Assembly (NCBI RefSeq): GCF_039852015.1
Contig: NZ_CP156627.1
Span: forward strand, 434,001-498,000
Reading direction: 5' to 3'
From: Robbsia sp. KACC 23696
GTDB lineage: Bacteria; Pseudomonadota; Gammaproteobacteria; Burkholderiales; Burkholderiaceae
Length of the DNA stretch: 64,000 bases
The notes under the pieces were generated by a model. The model searched no databases, was not told the DNA's origin, and worked only from the letters and a program-made list of their open reading frames with translations. The translations under genes were made by a program, and so were the position numbers. Shown piece after piece: positions 37,134 to 47,000 of this stretch; within the stretch, counting starts at the first letter, position 1; each line of letters opens with the position of its first letter.

Positions 37134-37880
37134 ATGAGAAAAGTAGCGGTGGTGACGGGAGGTGGGCGCGGCATCGGCGCGGCGACGACAAAGCGTCTGG
37201 CACAAGACGGCTATGCCATCGCTTTGAGCTATGCCAACGACGCCGCTTCGGCAGAGGCGATCGCAGAAACACTTCGCGCGTCCGGAACCGAGATCATCGC
37301 GGTACGCGCCGATGTCTCCGTCGAACGGGATGTCATGGCACTGTTCGATCGCGTGGACAAGGAATGGGGACCGCTTACGCTGCTTGTGAACAATGGAGGT
37401 ATCACCGGCGGCATGGCACGCGTCGACGACGTGAAGGAATCCGTGCTGTCGCAGGTCTTCTCGGTCAATGTGATCGGCGCATTCCTCTGCTGCCGGGAAG
37501 CGGTGCGCCGAATGTCGACCCAACATGGCGGCAGCGGTGGCAGCATCGTCAACGTATCGTCGCGGGCAGCCGAGTTAGGCGGCTCGCATGAGTGGGTCCA
37601 TTACGCCGCGACAAAAGGGGCATTGGACACGCTCACGAAAGGCCTGGCCAAGGAAGTCGCGCTCGAAGGGATCCGCGTCAATGCCGTCGCACCGGGTCTG
37701 ATCGAAACCGACATTCATGCCGCCGCGGGACAATTCGATCGCGTCGAGCGGATGGCGAGCACGATCCCCGTCGGCAGGGCCGGCCAGCCGGAGGAGGTTG
37801 CCGAATGTATCGCCTGGCTCGCGTCACCGGCGGCGTCATATGTGACCGGCACCATCGTTGCGGCATCCGGCGGTCGTTGA
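37134..37880 (+). CDS. SDR oxidoreductase, YgfF-like
   Basis: A 248-residue classical SDR, very similar in pattern to E. coli YgfF, an uncharacterised NAD(P)-dependent dehydrogenase. It has TGGGRGIG, NNGGITGG (a variant of NNAG), GGSGGSIVNVSS, YAATKGALD (YxxxK) and SYVTG at the end. ATG 37134 has AGGAG upstream. The Asn-Asn-Gly-Gly variant is slightly unusual. It is divergent from the CLC gene and converges on a LysR gene. Confidence 0.85.
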   Translation: MRKVAVVTGGGRGIGAATTKRLAQDGYAIALSYANDAASAEAIAETLRASGTEIIAVRADVSVERDVMALFDRVDKEWGPLTLLVNNGGITGGMARVDDVKESVLSQVFSVNVIGAFLCCREAVRRMSTQHGGSGGSIVNVSSRAAELGGSHEWVHYAATKGALDTLTKGLAKEVALEGIRVNAVAPGLIETDIHAAAGQFDRVERMASTIPVGRAGQPEEVAECIAWLASPAASYVTGTIVAASGGR

Positions 37881-37953
37881 TCGTCACACGACCGGACAAG
37901 GCAGCGACGCCGCCGCATCGTCAACGCGCAAGCGGGACTGTTTCATTCGCGGC

Positions 37954-38835
37954 CTACTCCTGCGCTTCCAGTGACTGCAGCATATCGATAAAAGCGCGAA
38001 CCTTCGCGCTGAGCAACCGACGCGTGCTGTAAAGCGCCCATATCTCCACGGCTACGGAGGCGTCGGTGCCGAGCAAACGCAGCCGCCCTGCTCGTACATC
38101 TTGCCGCACTGCCATCTTCGGTAAGCGGCCTATCGCCGCGCCGGCCAGTACCGCTTCGCGCGCCATCAGCAACGTCGATACACGCAACACTGGCTGCGGC
38201 GAGAGCGTACGAATCGCACCGTCCGCGCCATGCATCTGCCATGTTCCTCCCGGCGTTGCGTGTGACAGCATCACTGCAGGTACCGGCATCGCCACCGCAT
38301 CATCGGGCCATGTCGTCGGCAAGGCCAAACCAGGCGCGGCCACAACCCATAGCGCATCCTCGAAAATCCGGCGACCGACCAGGCGCTCGTCACCGCTAGG
38401 ATTTACGCGAATCACCACATCGAAGCCGTCGGCGACCGGATCGACCAGCCGATCATCGGCGACGACATCCACCGTCACCTGCGGGTAGGCCAAGGCGAAA
38501 TGCGCCGCGGCGCGTGCCAATAGCAAATGCGCGAATACGAACGGCGCACTGACGCGCAGGCGCCCGCGCGGCACGGCACCCTGCGATGTCACCACCTCCA
38601 CCGCTTCTCCCAGCTCGGCCATCAGGCCGTGCGTGCGCTGGTGCAGCGCTTCGCCCTCTTCAGTCAACCGAATCTGCCGCGCGCCACGCTCCAGCAGCCT
38701 GACACCCAATGACTGCTCCAGGTCCGCCACGCGTCGCGACAAGGTCGCCTTCGGCCGATCCAAGGCCCGCGCCGCCGCGCCGAATCCGCCGTGCACCACC
38801 ACCGCATTGAAATCGGCCAATGCACCGAGATCCAT
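37954..38835 (-). CDS. LysR-family regulator
   Basis: A 293-residue LysR regulator; winged helix with DFNAVVVHGGFGAAARALDR and ATLSRRVADLEQSLGVRLLE, then effector domain. It is divergent from an NmrA-like gene, a frequent pairing in which the LysR senses redox or electrophile signals. Candidate operator at 38918-38932. Confidence 0.85.
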   Translation of the reverse strand: MDLGALADFNAVVVHGGFGAAARALDRPKATLSRRVADLEQSLGVRLLERGARQIRLTEEGEALHQRTHGLMAELGEAVEVVTSQGAVPRGRLRVSAPFVFAHLLLARAAAHFALAYPQVTVDVVADDRLVDPVADGFDVVIRVNPSGDERLVGRRIFEDALWVVAAPGLALPTTWPDDAVAMPVPAVMLSHATPGGTWQMHGADGAIRTLSPQPVLRVSTLLMAREAVLAGAAIGRLPKMAVRQDVRAGRLRLLGTDASVAVEIWALYSTRRLLSAKVRAFIDMLQSLEAQE

Positions 38836-38917
38836 AGTCGTTCCATTTTTGAGACGATGAGTATCGATTATCGCACTATCGACCCGTATCCGGAACACCT
38901 ACCATGCATTTCAACGC

Positions 38918-38932
38918 GACACGAAACGTGTC
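38918..38932. promoter_or_regulatory. Candidate operator between LysR and NmrA-like genes
   Basis: GACACG, AAA, CGTGTC: perfect 15-base inverted repeat 45 bases before the NmrA-like start. Size and place fit a LysR box. Confidence 0.4.
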
Positions 38933-38977
38933 CTGAAACAGGGTTCTTACATTCATTGGCGATATTGGAGAGTGAAA

Positions 38978-39877
38978 ATGCGTATTCTCGTTACGGGCAG
39001 TACCGGTGTAATCGGCGGCCAGGTCATTTCGCATTTGAACGCGCTGGGCGGCAAGGATCTGGACATTCGCGCACTGACGCGGGATCCCGCCAAGGCAAGT
39101 GCTGCCGGAACGTTTCCGGCAACCGTGACGCCCGTCGCCGGCGACCTGACGCAGATCGATGCAATGCGGGCCGCCGTGCGCGATATCGACGCGCTGTTCT
39201 TATTGGCACCGAATGCCGCCGACGAATTGACCCAGGCGATGCAAGCCATGAACATTGCGCGTGAAGTCGGCGTCAAAGGCATCGTCTATCTGTCGGTGTT
39301 CGGTGCCGCAGCCTACAGTAACGTGCCGCACTTCATCGGCAAGCGGGCGGTCGAATGGATGATCGAAGACGGTGCACTGCCGGTCACCATCTTGCGCCCC
39401 ACCTATTTCATTCAGAACGATCTCCGCCAGCAGATGCCGCTGATGATGAATGGGGTCTACGCCCAGCCTATTGGCGGCAAGGGATTGTCCATGGTCGATA
39501 TTCGCGATATCGGCGAAGTCGCGGCGCGCGAACTGTTGCGCCGCGCCGCCAACCCGACGCCCCAGCCGTCCATAGCCTACACGCTGGCCGGCCCCGATCC
39601 GATTACCGCCGATGCCGCCGTGGCGATATGGGCAGAGGTATTGTCGCGACCGATCCGGCATGCCGGTAACGATCTGGACAGCCTGGAGGCAACATTGAAA
39701 TCGATGATGCCGCACTGGTATGCCTACGACCTGCGCCTGATGATGCAGCGTTATCAACAACAGGGAGCGATTGCCACGCCGGACGAAATCGCCGCGCTGA
39801 CTGCGATTCTGGGACGGCCGCCGCGCAGCTATCGTGCATTTGCCGAGGATGCGGCTAAACAGTGGTTGTCCGCCTGA
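38978..39877 (+). CDS. NmrA-like NAD(P)-binding protein
   Basis: A 299-residue atypical SDR. The Rossmann loop is LVTGSTGVIGGQV at the N-terminus, with FLLAPNAADE, YLSVFGAA and LPVTILRPTYFIQN, all typical of NmrA/azoreductase-like sensors or quinone reductases (QOR2-like). ATG 38978 has GGAG seven bases upstream; GTG 38972 is too close to it. The divergent LysR probably controls it. Confidence 0.8.
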   Translation: MRILVTGSTGVIGGQVISHLNALGGKDLDIRALTRDPAKASAAGTFPATVTPVAGDLTQIDAMRAAVRDIDALFLLAPNAADELTQAMQAMNIAREVGVKGIVYLSVFGAAAYSNVPHFIGKRAVEWMIEDGALPVTILRPTYFIQNDLRQQMPLMMNGVYAQPIGGKGLSMVDIRDIGEVAARELLRRAANPTPQPSIAYTLAGPDPITADAAVAIWAEVLSRPIRHAGNDLDSLEATLKSMMPHWYAYDLRLMMQRYQQQGAIATPDEIAALTAILGRPPRSYRAFAEDAAKQWLSA

Positions 39878-39911
39878 CCCCGTCGTTGGAGCATCGTCGG
39901 ACCATCACGGC

Positions 39912-40481
39912 TTACGCGGCAGGGTCGCCCTCGTCGCTGCCGAGCTTCGGTTTCGCCGGCTTGCGGCGAACCGCCTGACTGATCTTGGCGCCGATGCCCA
40001 GCGTCCTCATCAAGGTCTCCGGACGCATGCGCAGCATCTCGTCCGACCAGGCGGTCAGAATTTCGAGAAACTCGAGCGTCTCGCGCATGCGCTGGGCGCT
40101 CTCCTTGCTCTCACGCGCCATATCCGGGCTCGACAGGCTTTCCCGCAGCACTAATAAGGTCGGTTCGATTTCGCGCTGTCGTCGTCCCTCGACAATCAGC
40201 TTGAAGAGTTCCCAGACATCGGTAGAGGTCTCGAAATGATCCCGGCGATCGCCCATCACGTGCACGATGCGCGCCAGACGCCAGGACTGCAGCTCTTTCA
40301 AGCTATTGCTGACATTCGAGCGCGCCACGCTCAACGTTTCGGCAATCTCATCGGCCGGGACCGGCCTCCCCAGCAAAAACAACAAGGCGTGGATTTGTGC
40401 GACAGTGCGATTGACGCCCCATCGGGAGCCCATTTCGCCCCAGTGCAGAATGAATCGTTCGGCTAGCGGTGTCAGTTCCAT
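39912..40481 (-). CDS. GbsR/MarR-family transcriptional regulator
   Basis: A 189-residue winged-helix regulator of the GbsR type. The N-terminal pattern (FILHWGEMGSRWGVNRTVAQ) and the HTH (DEIAETLSVARSNVSNSLKE) are typical. Acidic and basic residues close the C-terminus. A perfect 13-bp palindrome about 20 bases upstream of its start is very probably its own operator. The gene downstream on the other strand is an orphan of unknown function, so its targets beyond itself are not known. Confidence 0.8.
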   Translation of the reverse strand: MELTPLAERFILHWGEMGSRWGVNRTVAQIHALLFLLGRPVPADEIAETLSVARSNVSNSLKELQSWRLARIVHVMGDRRDHFETSTDVWELFKLIVEGRRQREIEPTLLVLRESLSSPDMARESKESAQRMRETLEFLEILTAWSDEMLRMRPETLMRTLGIGAKISQAVRRKPAKPKLGSDEGDPAA

Positions 40482-40500
40482 GATGCAGACTTTAAGGATT

Positions 40501-40532
40501 TCTCAAATTTCTGTCAATACAGAAATTTGAGA
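40501..40532. promoter_or_regulatory. Perfect 13-bp palindrome upstream of GbsR gene
   Basis: TCTCAAATTTCTG, six bases (TCAATA), CAGAAATTTGAGA. It lies about 20 bases upstream of the regulator start in an AT-rich patch. A dimeric MarR/GbsR operator is the best explanation. Confidence 0.65.
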
Positions 40533-40734
40533 ATTGCCCCCGCACCGTGCGCTGCATTAACGCTGGAACGCACTGCGCAACTGCGCTATATTCCTGTATG
40601 CATAACGACTAATTTCTCACCCAGAACGCCGAGTGCGTCACGTCCGACACGCGCTGTCGCCAAGCGTGACCGCAGGCCGACACGGCACGTGCGCCTGGGG
40701 ACGCTCCGTATTCACCTGTAATAAGAGGCTGATC

Positions 40735-41304
40735 ATGTCCTCAATGCCGCCCTCCGCGTGTGGTAACACCAGGCCGACGCCACGGCGTGCCGCCGTGCGG
40801 GCTCCCGCCAAGCAAGGCGCACGCGCCGCTGCATTTGCGGCGCAAGGAAAAGCGCGGCGCGTGGATAACCGCGTGGTCGTGATCGTCCGTCCGCGTGCGC
40901 CCTTTATCGATTGGATCAATAGCAGCGATCCCGACGCGCCGGAGATTCCGCTCGAGCAGGCTTGCGCCGAGGCGAATATTTTCTTGTTGCCGGCAAACGA
41001 TGCGACCGATGCCCGGCCGCTCGGCGAAACCTGGGAACGCGATTTCGACCGGATATCGACGGTGTCCTCCGGTGCCGACGCCCAGGCGCGTACCGACGAC
41101 TGGCTTACCCATCACTGGACCACGCTGTTCGACCGCTTGCTGCAGGACTGGGACGTCGATATCGTCGATTGTCCGCAGCCTCGCTCGATGGCCTTGTTTC
41201 TGGCATGGTTCGACGTGCATACCCACACCGCCGTATTCGACTACGCCGACGAGCCGCTGCGCTATCAAGCGCAGCCCGCCCGTCCTGCTGAATACGACGT
41301 GTGA
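40735..41304 (+). CDS. Conserved-looking protein of unknown function
   Basis: A 189-residue protein; I do not recognise the family. About residues 1-43 are Ala/Arg-rich, then an acidic body: VVVIVRPRAPFIDWINSSD, a DDWLTHHWTTLFDRLLQDW stretch and the end with FDVHTHTAVFDYAD. The body is rich in Trp and Asp, and no signal peptide or membrane helix is visible. ATG 40735 has AGAGG upstream; ATG 40744 is an alternative. A ModE-like regulator gene follows 120 bases downstream. Confidence 0.6.
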   Translation: MSSMPPSACGNTRPTPRRAAVRAPAKQGARAAAFAAQGKARRVDNRVVVIVRPRAPFIDWINSSDPDAPEIPLEQACAEANIFLLPANDATDARPLGETWERDFDRISTVSSGADAQARTDDWLTHHWTTLFDRLLQDWDVDIVDCPQPRSMALFLAWFDVHTHTAVFDYADEPLRYQAQPARPAEYDV

Positions 41305-41424
41305 ATACGCGCTTCCCGACGGGTGGCGTCTGCTCTCGCGCCATCGCGTCATCCCGCGACGTCCGGCATTCCGGACACCGCCCTCGCCGCGCGCGCCTTT
41401 GGGCATGCGTGGTATGCTGCCGCC

Positions 41425-41946
41425 ATGCACGCACCCACGTCCCCCTCCCAGACGCCAGCCGATACGCTCGGCGACACCGACTCGCCCGCGCAAGCGCGTG
41501 TCGACGAGGCATCGTCGGTCCGCTCGGCGCCGGCTGAAGCGCCCGGATCCGCCCCGGACTTCGCGGACGACGGTGACAGCGGCGCGCCGATGAGCGCGAG
41601 CGGGCCGCACGTACGATTCCGCATGCGAATCCACCACGAAGGCAGCATTGCGATCGGGCCCGGCAAGATCGCCTTGCTCGAAGCGGTGCGCCTGCAAGGG
41701 TCGATTTCAGGAGCGGCGCGACATCTCAATATGTCCTACCGTCGTGCGTGGATGCTGATCGACGAGTTGAATCGCACCTTGGCCTCACCGGCGACGCATG
41801 CGGAAATGGGAGGGCAACGTGGCGGCGGTTGTGTGTTGACGCCCGTCGGCGAGCAGATCATCGCGCTGTATCGCGGTATCGAGGAAACGGCTTACGCGGC
41901 ATGCGCATCCCAAATCGATGCGATGGACCAATTGTTGAAACGGTAA
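41425..41946 (+). CDS. ModE-like winged-helix (LysR-type HTH) regulator
   Basis: A 173-residue protein. About residues 1-55 are low-complexity Ala/Ser/Asp; the rest is the ModE N-terminal DNA-binding domain: GKIALLEAVRLQGSISGAAR, MSYRRAWMLIDELN, then GGGCVLTPVGEQI. The molybdate-binding (Mop) domains of full ModE are absent, as in the single-domain ModE-like family. ATG 41590 would give the bare 118-residue domain and is a possible true start; neither start has a clear ribosome-binding site. No molybdenum transport operon adjoins it. Confidence 0.7.
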   Translation: MHAPTSPSQTPADTLGDTDSPAQARVDEASSVRSAPAEAPGSAPDFADDGDSGAPMSASGPHVRFRMRIHHEGSIAIGPGKIALLEAVRLQGSISGAARHLNMSYRRAWMLIDELNRTLASPATHAEMGGQRGGGCVLTPVGEQIIALYRGIEETAYAACASQIDAMDQLLKR

Positions 41947-41968
41947 GAGGGTTGCAAGGAGCTCTGGC

Positions 41969-43135
41969 ATGACGGCATTGCACGACGCACGGTTGCGGCA
42001 AGGCGTGGACGCCGCGATCGACACGGCCTTGCACGATGATCGCATCGTAGGCGCAGTCGTCTGCGTCACGCAGCATGGCGTGAAACGCTATGCGCGCGCG
42101 GCCGGCTGGGCGGATCGTGAAGCGCAACGTCCGATGCAATGGGACAGCGTGTTTCGCCTTGCATCGGTCTCCAAGCCCTTCGTGACCGTGGCGGTGTTGC
42201 GCGCCGTTGCACAAGGTATTGTGGCACTCGATGCGCCGGTCAGCCGCTGGCTGCCTTTTTTCACGCCGCCGATGCCGGACGGTCGTCCCGCGAGAATCAA
42301 TGTCTATCATCTGCTGACGCATACGGCCGGCCTCGATTATGGCCTGGCGCAAGCGGTGAATGGTCCCTATGCGCAACGAGGCGTCTCCGATGGTCTGGAT
42401 CTCGCCGACGTCGATCTGGCGGGCAATCTGCGACGCCTCGCCGAGGTGCCGCTGAACTATGCCCCCAGTCATGGCTGGGCCTACTCCTTGGCGATCGACG
42501 TGCTGGGAGCGGTACTGTCGGAGGCGATGCGGATGTCATTGCCGGACGCGATCCAGACCCTCGTGGGCGCGCCGCTCGGATTACGAGATAGTGGCTTTTT
42601 CGTCGACGCCAGCCAGGCCGAACGCCTGACCGCGGCCTATGCCAACGGTCCTGACGGCACGGTGCCGATGGCAGACGGACTGCGCCTGCCCTTCCCCGAT
42701 GCACCCGAACAAGGCGTGCGGTTCGCCCCGTCGCGGATCACGGACCCCGACGCTTATCCATCAGGGGGCGCCGGCATGTCGGGTAGCGCGGCTGACGTGC
42801 TGACGCTGCTCGAATCCCTTCGGGCAGCAGACCCCGCCTGGCTGCCGCGCGCGATTTCGCCGCTGCATTGCGGCGATCTTTGCGGTATCGACGTCGCATC
42901 GCGCGGCCCCGGGTGGGGCTTCGGCTATGGTGCCGGCGTGCTGGTCGATCCCGCATTGGCCGAGACGCCGCAAAGCCCCGGCACGCTCGCGTGGGGCGGC
43001 GTCTACGGCCATCATTGGTTCATCGACCCGAAACACGATCTGGTCGCCTTGGTTCTGACCAATACCGCCTATGAAGGCATGAATGGCCGTCTGACCGTCG
43101 ATATTCGAGACGCCGTTTATCAGGCACTCGCCTGA
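41969..43135 (+). CDS. Beta-lactamase-fold serine hydrolase (class C/esterase VIII-like)
   Basis: A 388-residue protein of the penicillin-binding-protein-like serine hydrolase family. It has the SxxK motif in ASVSK (Ser66, Lys69), HLLTHTAGLDYG, a YSL triad at the place of YxN, and WGGVYG near the end at the place of HxG. No signal peptide is seen, so a cytoplasmic esterase or peptidase is more likely than a resistance beta-lactamase. It follows the ModE-like gene by 22 bases in the same direction. Confidence 0.8.
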   Translation: MTALHDARLRQGVDAAIDTALHDDRIVGAVVCVTQHGVKRYARAAGWADREAQRPMQWDSVFRLASVSKPFVTVAVLRAVAQGIVALDAPVSRWLPFFTPPMPDGRPARINVYHLLTHTAGLDYGLAQAVNGPYAQRGVSDGLDLADVDLAGNLRRLAEVPLNYAPSHGWAYSLAIDVLGAVLSEAMRMSLPDAIQTLVGAPLGLRDSGFFVDASQAERLTAAYANGPDGTVPMADGLRLPFPDAPEQGVRFAPSRITDPDAYPSGGAGMSGSAADVLTLLESLRAADPAWLPRAISPLHCGDLCGIDVASRGPGWGFGYGAGVLVDPALAETPQSPGTLAWGGVYGHHWFIDPKHDLVALVLTNTAYEGMNGRLTVDIRDAVYQALA

Positions 43136-43166
43136 GCGACGACGGCAACGCGGGCAGCGCTGCCGC

Positions 43167-43898
43167 TCAACGCCGTAAGGCGCGGAACACCGGCGGCTCC
43201 CACGTTCGGCGCGCGAGCAGCAGCGCCATCCCCGTTTTCTCTTCGAGCGGCGCCGTCGCCGACGCCTCGTGCAACGTGGCAAAGCGCTGGCGAACCCGCT
43301 GAATGACGGTCTGCAATTCCTGACGCGCGGCGTCGGTCAGCATGCCGTGGACGAAGTCCATGCCCTCGTCGGCCGCCGTGAACGGGTGATCGAGGAAATC
43401 CGGCAGCCCTTCCTCGCGAAAAAACCGCCGGATCGGCCCATCGGGCAACCACACGAAATCCCGCGCGATGCGCAAACGGATACGCTGCCCGGGCAGGACC
43501 GTCAGCAACCCCATCCCCTGCAACTGACTCAGCGCGTCATCGCACTCCGACGAATCTATCTGATACACCGCGACGATCTGCGCCGGCTGCCAATGGTTCA
43601 GGACGCACACGGCAACCAGCAACAGACGCGGATGGCGCACCAGGCGTAACTCGTCGGCCGGCGCCAATCCGTGCAACTCCGGCGCGCTGACGTGCGCCGA
43701 CAGCATCAGCTCCGACAACGTCATGCCCAGCAGATCGGCCAGTTGCGCCACGCGCTCGACCGTCAGACGCTCGTTCGAGAAAAGCCGCTTGACGCTCGGC
43801 TCGGATAACTGCATCGCCGCCGCCACATCCTTATAGGTCATGCCGTGCGCCTTCAACTGGCGCTTGATGGCAAGAATCAAATCGCTGACTTCTGACAT
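43167..43898 (-). CDS. XRE-family regulator
   Basis: A 243-residue regulator. The N-terminal HTH (AIKRQLKAHGMTYKDVAAAM and LSEPSVKRLFSNERLT) is followed by a larger C-terminal region with no known domain, probably a sensor. ATG 43898 is chosen at the HTH start. The gene is divergent from the giant LplT-PlsC-Aas fusion, and two perfect inverted repeats lie between. A role in controlling that phospholipid gene is inferred. Confidence 0.75.
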   Translation of the reverse strand: MSEVSDLILAIKRQLKAHGMTYKDVAAAMQLSEPSVKRLFSNERLTVERVAQLADLLGMTLSELMLSAHVSAPELHGLAPADELRLVRHPRLLLVAVCVLNHWQPAQIVAVYQIDSSECDDALSQLQGMGLLTVLPGQRIRLRIARDFVWLPDGPIRRFFREEGLPDFLDHPFTAADEGMDFVHGMLTDAARQELQTVIQRVRQRFATLHEASATAPLEEKTGMALLLARRTWEPPVFRALRR

Positions 43899-43941
43899 GA
43901 AGAATAAGACCTTGATTCGAAAATACGTCGATGACGCGGCG

Positions 43942-43964
43942 GCGGTATCGCATTCCGATACCGC
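43942..43964. promoter_or_regulatory. Candidate XRE operator 1
   Basis: GCGGTATCG, CATTC, CGATACCGC: perfect 9-bp inverted repeat, 44 bases upstream of the XRE start. Confidence 0.5.
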
Positions 43965-43993
43965 GGGTGCGTTATTAAGCCATCTTTCATTCT

Positions 43994-44011
43994 TTTTAGC
44001 CAATTCTAAAA
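43994..44011. promoter_or_regulatory. Candidate XRE operator 2
   Basis: TTTTAG, six bases, CTAAAA: perfect inverted repeat of the length typical of XRE sites, in the same divergent gap, 72 bases before the fusion gene start. Confidence 0.4.
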
Positions 44012-44083
44012 GGGAAAAGGCATACTTCGCACCATCGACGAATCAGTCTGCCCCGCGGCGGATTATCTAAAAAAGGCATATCA

Positions 44084-47000
44084 ATGTCACTGTTTCGCAC
44101 AAAGCGGTTCCTGCCGCTGTTTCTCACGCAGTTCTTCGGCGCATTGAACGACAATATGCTGAAGAACGCGATGATCATGCTGATAACGTATCGGATGGCA
44201 TCCGAGGCACACGATGCGCAATCGCTGGTCACCGTGGCCGGCGGGCTCTTCGTGCTGCCCTTCTTTCTGTTTTCGGCGATGGCCGGGCAGATGGCCGACA
44301 AGTACGATCGGGCCGCGATGACGCGCGTGATCAAGGTCGTCGAAATCGTCATCATGGTCATCGCCGTCGCCGGCTTCTATCTGCATAGCGTCGCCATCCT
44401 GATGGTCGCGCTGGCCGGCATGGGCATTCATTCGACGTTCTTCGGGCCGATCAAGTACGCCCTGCTGCCGCAACAGCTGAAGCCGGAGGAACTGCTCGAA
44501 GGCAATGCCTTCATCGAGGCCGGCACCTTTCTGGCGATTCTGATCGGCACCATCGCCGGCGGCGCGCTGGTACTGCGCGACCACGGCGAGACGCTGATCT
44601 GCATTGCCCTGATCGCGATCGCGGTGATCGGTTATCTGAGCAGCCGACAGATTTCCGCAGCAACGCCGAGCGACCCCTCGCTGCGGATCAATCGGAATCT
44701 GTTCACCGAGACCGGCCGCATCGTTTCGCAGAGCTTCCAGGACAAGGCCATCAAGCGCTGTATCTTGGGCAGCTCCTGGTTCTGGTTCGTCGGCGCCACC
44801 TTGCTCGCGCAATTCGCCCCGTATGTGAAGGACGTTCTGCGCGCCGACCCGAGCGTCGTGACGTTGTTGCTGACGGTCTTCTCGGTGGGCGTCGGACTGG
44901 GCTCCTACGCCTGCGACAAGTTGCTGCGCGGCGAAGTGCAAGCGACCTATGTGCCGCTGGCCGCACTGGGCTTGACGTTGTTCGGCATCGATCTCTACGT
45001 GGCGAGCCAGCACGCCGCGGCCCTCGTCGGCACCGCGACGGCCGCTGACGCGTTGCAATCGCTGCAGGCTTTCATGCGCGTGCCGGCCAACTGGCGGGTC
45101 CTGTTCGATCTCGGCGGCATCGCCGTCTGCGGCGGTATCTATATCGTGCCGCTGTACGCGATCATGCAGCACCGCAGCCCGCCGGCGCATCGCGCACGGG
45201 TCATCGCCGCCAACAATGTGATGAATGCGCTGTTCATGGTGGTGTCGGCGGTGCTGACGTTGGTGCTGCTGAAACTGCATTTCACGATTCCCGAGCTGTT
45301 TCTGTTCGTCGCGATCGCCAACGGCGCGGTGGCGCTCTATATCTGCCGCCTGCTGCCCGACGCGCTGTTCCGCTCGATTCTGCGCGCCGTGCTGACGTTG
45401 CTGTATCGCGTCGAGGTCCGCCATCCGGAGCGCTATGCGCAAGCCGGCGAACGCGTGCTGATCGTCGCGAACCACACGTCTTTCCTCGATGCGGTGCTGA
45501 TCGCCGCCTTCCTGCCGGAGAAACTGCATTTCGCCGTCAACACCCATGTCGCCCGCGTCTGGTGGATGAAGCCGGTGCTGTCGCTGGTCAAGGCATTCCC
45601 GCTCGATCCGACGAATCCGCTCGCCGCCAAATCCTTGATCGATTTGTTGAAGCGTGACGAGAAGTGCATGATCTTCCCGGAAGGGCGCCTGACGGTCACC
45701 GGCGCGCTGATGAAGATCTACGAAGGTCCGGGGATGATCGCCGACCGCTCGGGGGCGCAATTGCTGCCGATCCGCATCGACGGCGCGCAGTACACGCCGT
45801 TCTCGCGGCTGCGCGGCAAGGTGCGGATCCGCTGGTTCCCGCGCATCACGCTGACGATTCTGCCGCCGCAACGCTTTGCGATTCCGGACGACATCAAGGG
45901 TCGCGGACGCCGTCAGATGGCCAGTGCGCAACTGTACGACGTCATGTCGGAAATGATGTTCCAGAGCGCCCGTACCCACAAGACCTTATTCGAAGCGCTG
46001 CTGAACGCCAGTGCCGTGCACGGCCGCAACCGCCCGATCGCCGAGGATATCGAACGCAAGCCCTTGCGCTACGGCGCATTCATCCTGCGCGCCTTCACGC
46101 TGGGCCGGGTGCTGTCACGCGGCGTGCTGGCCACGTCGTCCGAGGCAGGCGCTGGCGCCAGGGCTGGCGCTACGGCCGCCGCACCGGGCAATACGGCCTT
46201 GCCGCAGATACCCGTGGGGGTGATGCTGCCGAACACGGTGGCCGCCAGCGTCGTCTTCTTTGCCTTGCAGGCGATCGGCCGTGCGCCGGCGATGTTGAAC
46301 TTCACCAGTGGCGCCGCGCAAACGGCACAGGCCTGCGGCACCGCGCAGTTGCGCACGGTCCTCACCTCGCGCCGCTTCATCGGCATGGCAAAACTGGAAG
46401 CGTCGATCGACGCGATGACCGCCGCCGGCGTCACGATCGTCTATCTGGAGGACCTCGCGCCATCGGTACGCTGGCATGACAAGGCCTTCGGTCTGCTGGC
46501 ATCCCGCTTCCCGCATTGGGCGTATGCGGGCAATCTGCGCCGCGCCGGCCTGGGCAAGCAATTGCACGCCGACGCCGTCACGGACGGCAAGGATACGCTG
46601 GCCGATACCGCCGCCGTCGTGCTCTACACGTCCGGCTCCGAGGGCAGCCCCAAGGGCGTGGTGCTCAGTCATCGGAATATCCTCGCGAATTGCAGCCAGG
46701 TTGCCAGCCGCGTGGACTTCGGACCGCAGGATATCGTGCTGAACGTCTTGCCGATGTTCCACTCCTTTGGCCTGACCGGCGGCACCCTGCTGCCGATCCT
46801 GGCGGGCATCAAGGCGTTCTACTATCCGTCGCCGCTGCATTATCGAATCGTGCCGGAACTGATCTACGACACCAATGCCACGATCATGTTCGGCACCGAC
46901 ACCTTCCTCTCGGCTTATGCCCGCGCCGCGCATCCTTATGATATGCATAGCATCCGCTATATCTTTGCAGGAGCGGAAAAGCTGCGCGACGAAACACGTC

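Noticed and set aside
41969..43135. Antibiotic-resistance beta-lactamase
   Set aside because: No signal peptide and YSL instead of YxN; family is mostly esterases and peptidases.
44087..45979. 630-codon minus-strand frame
   Set aside because: Antisense to the LplT-PlsC-Aas fusion; His/Arg/Gln-rich nonsense composition.
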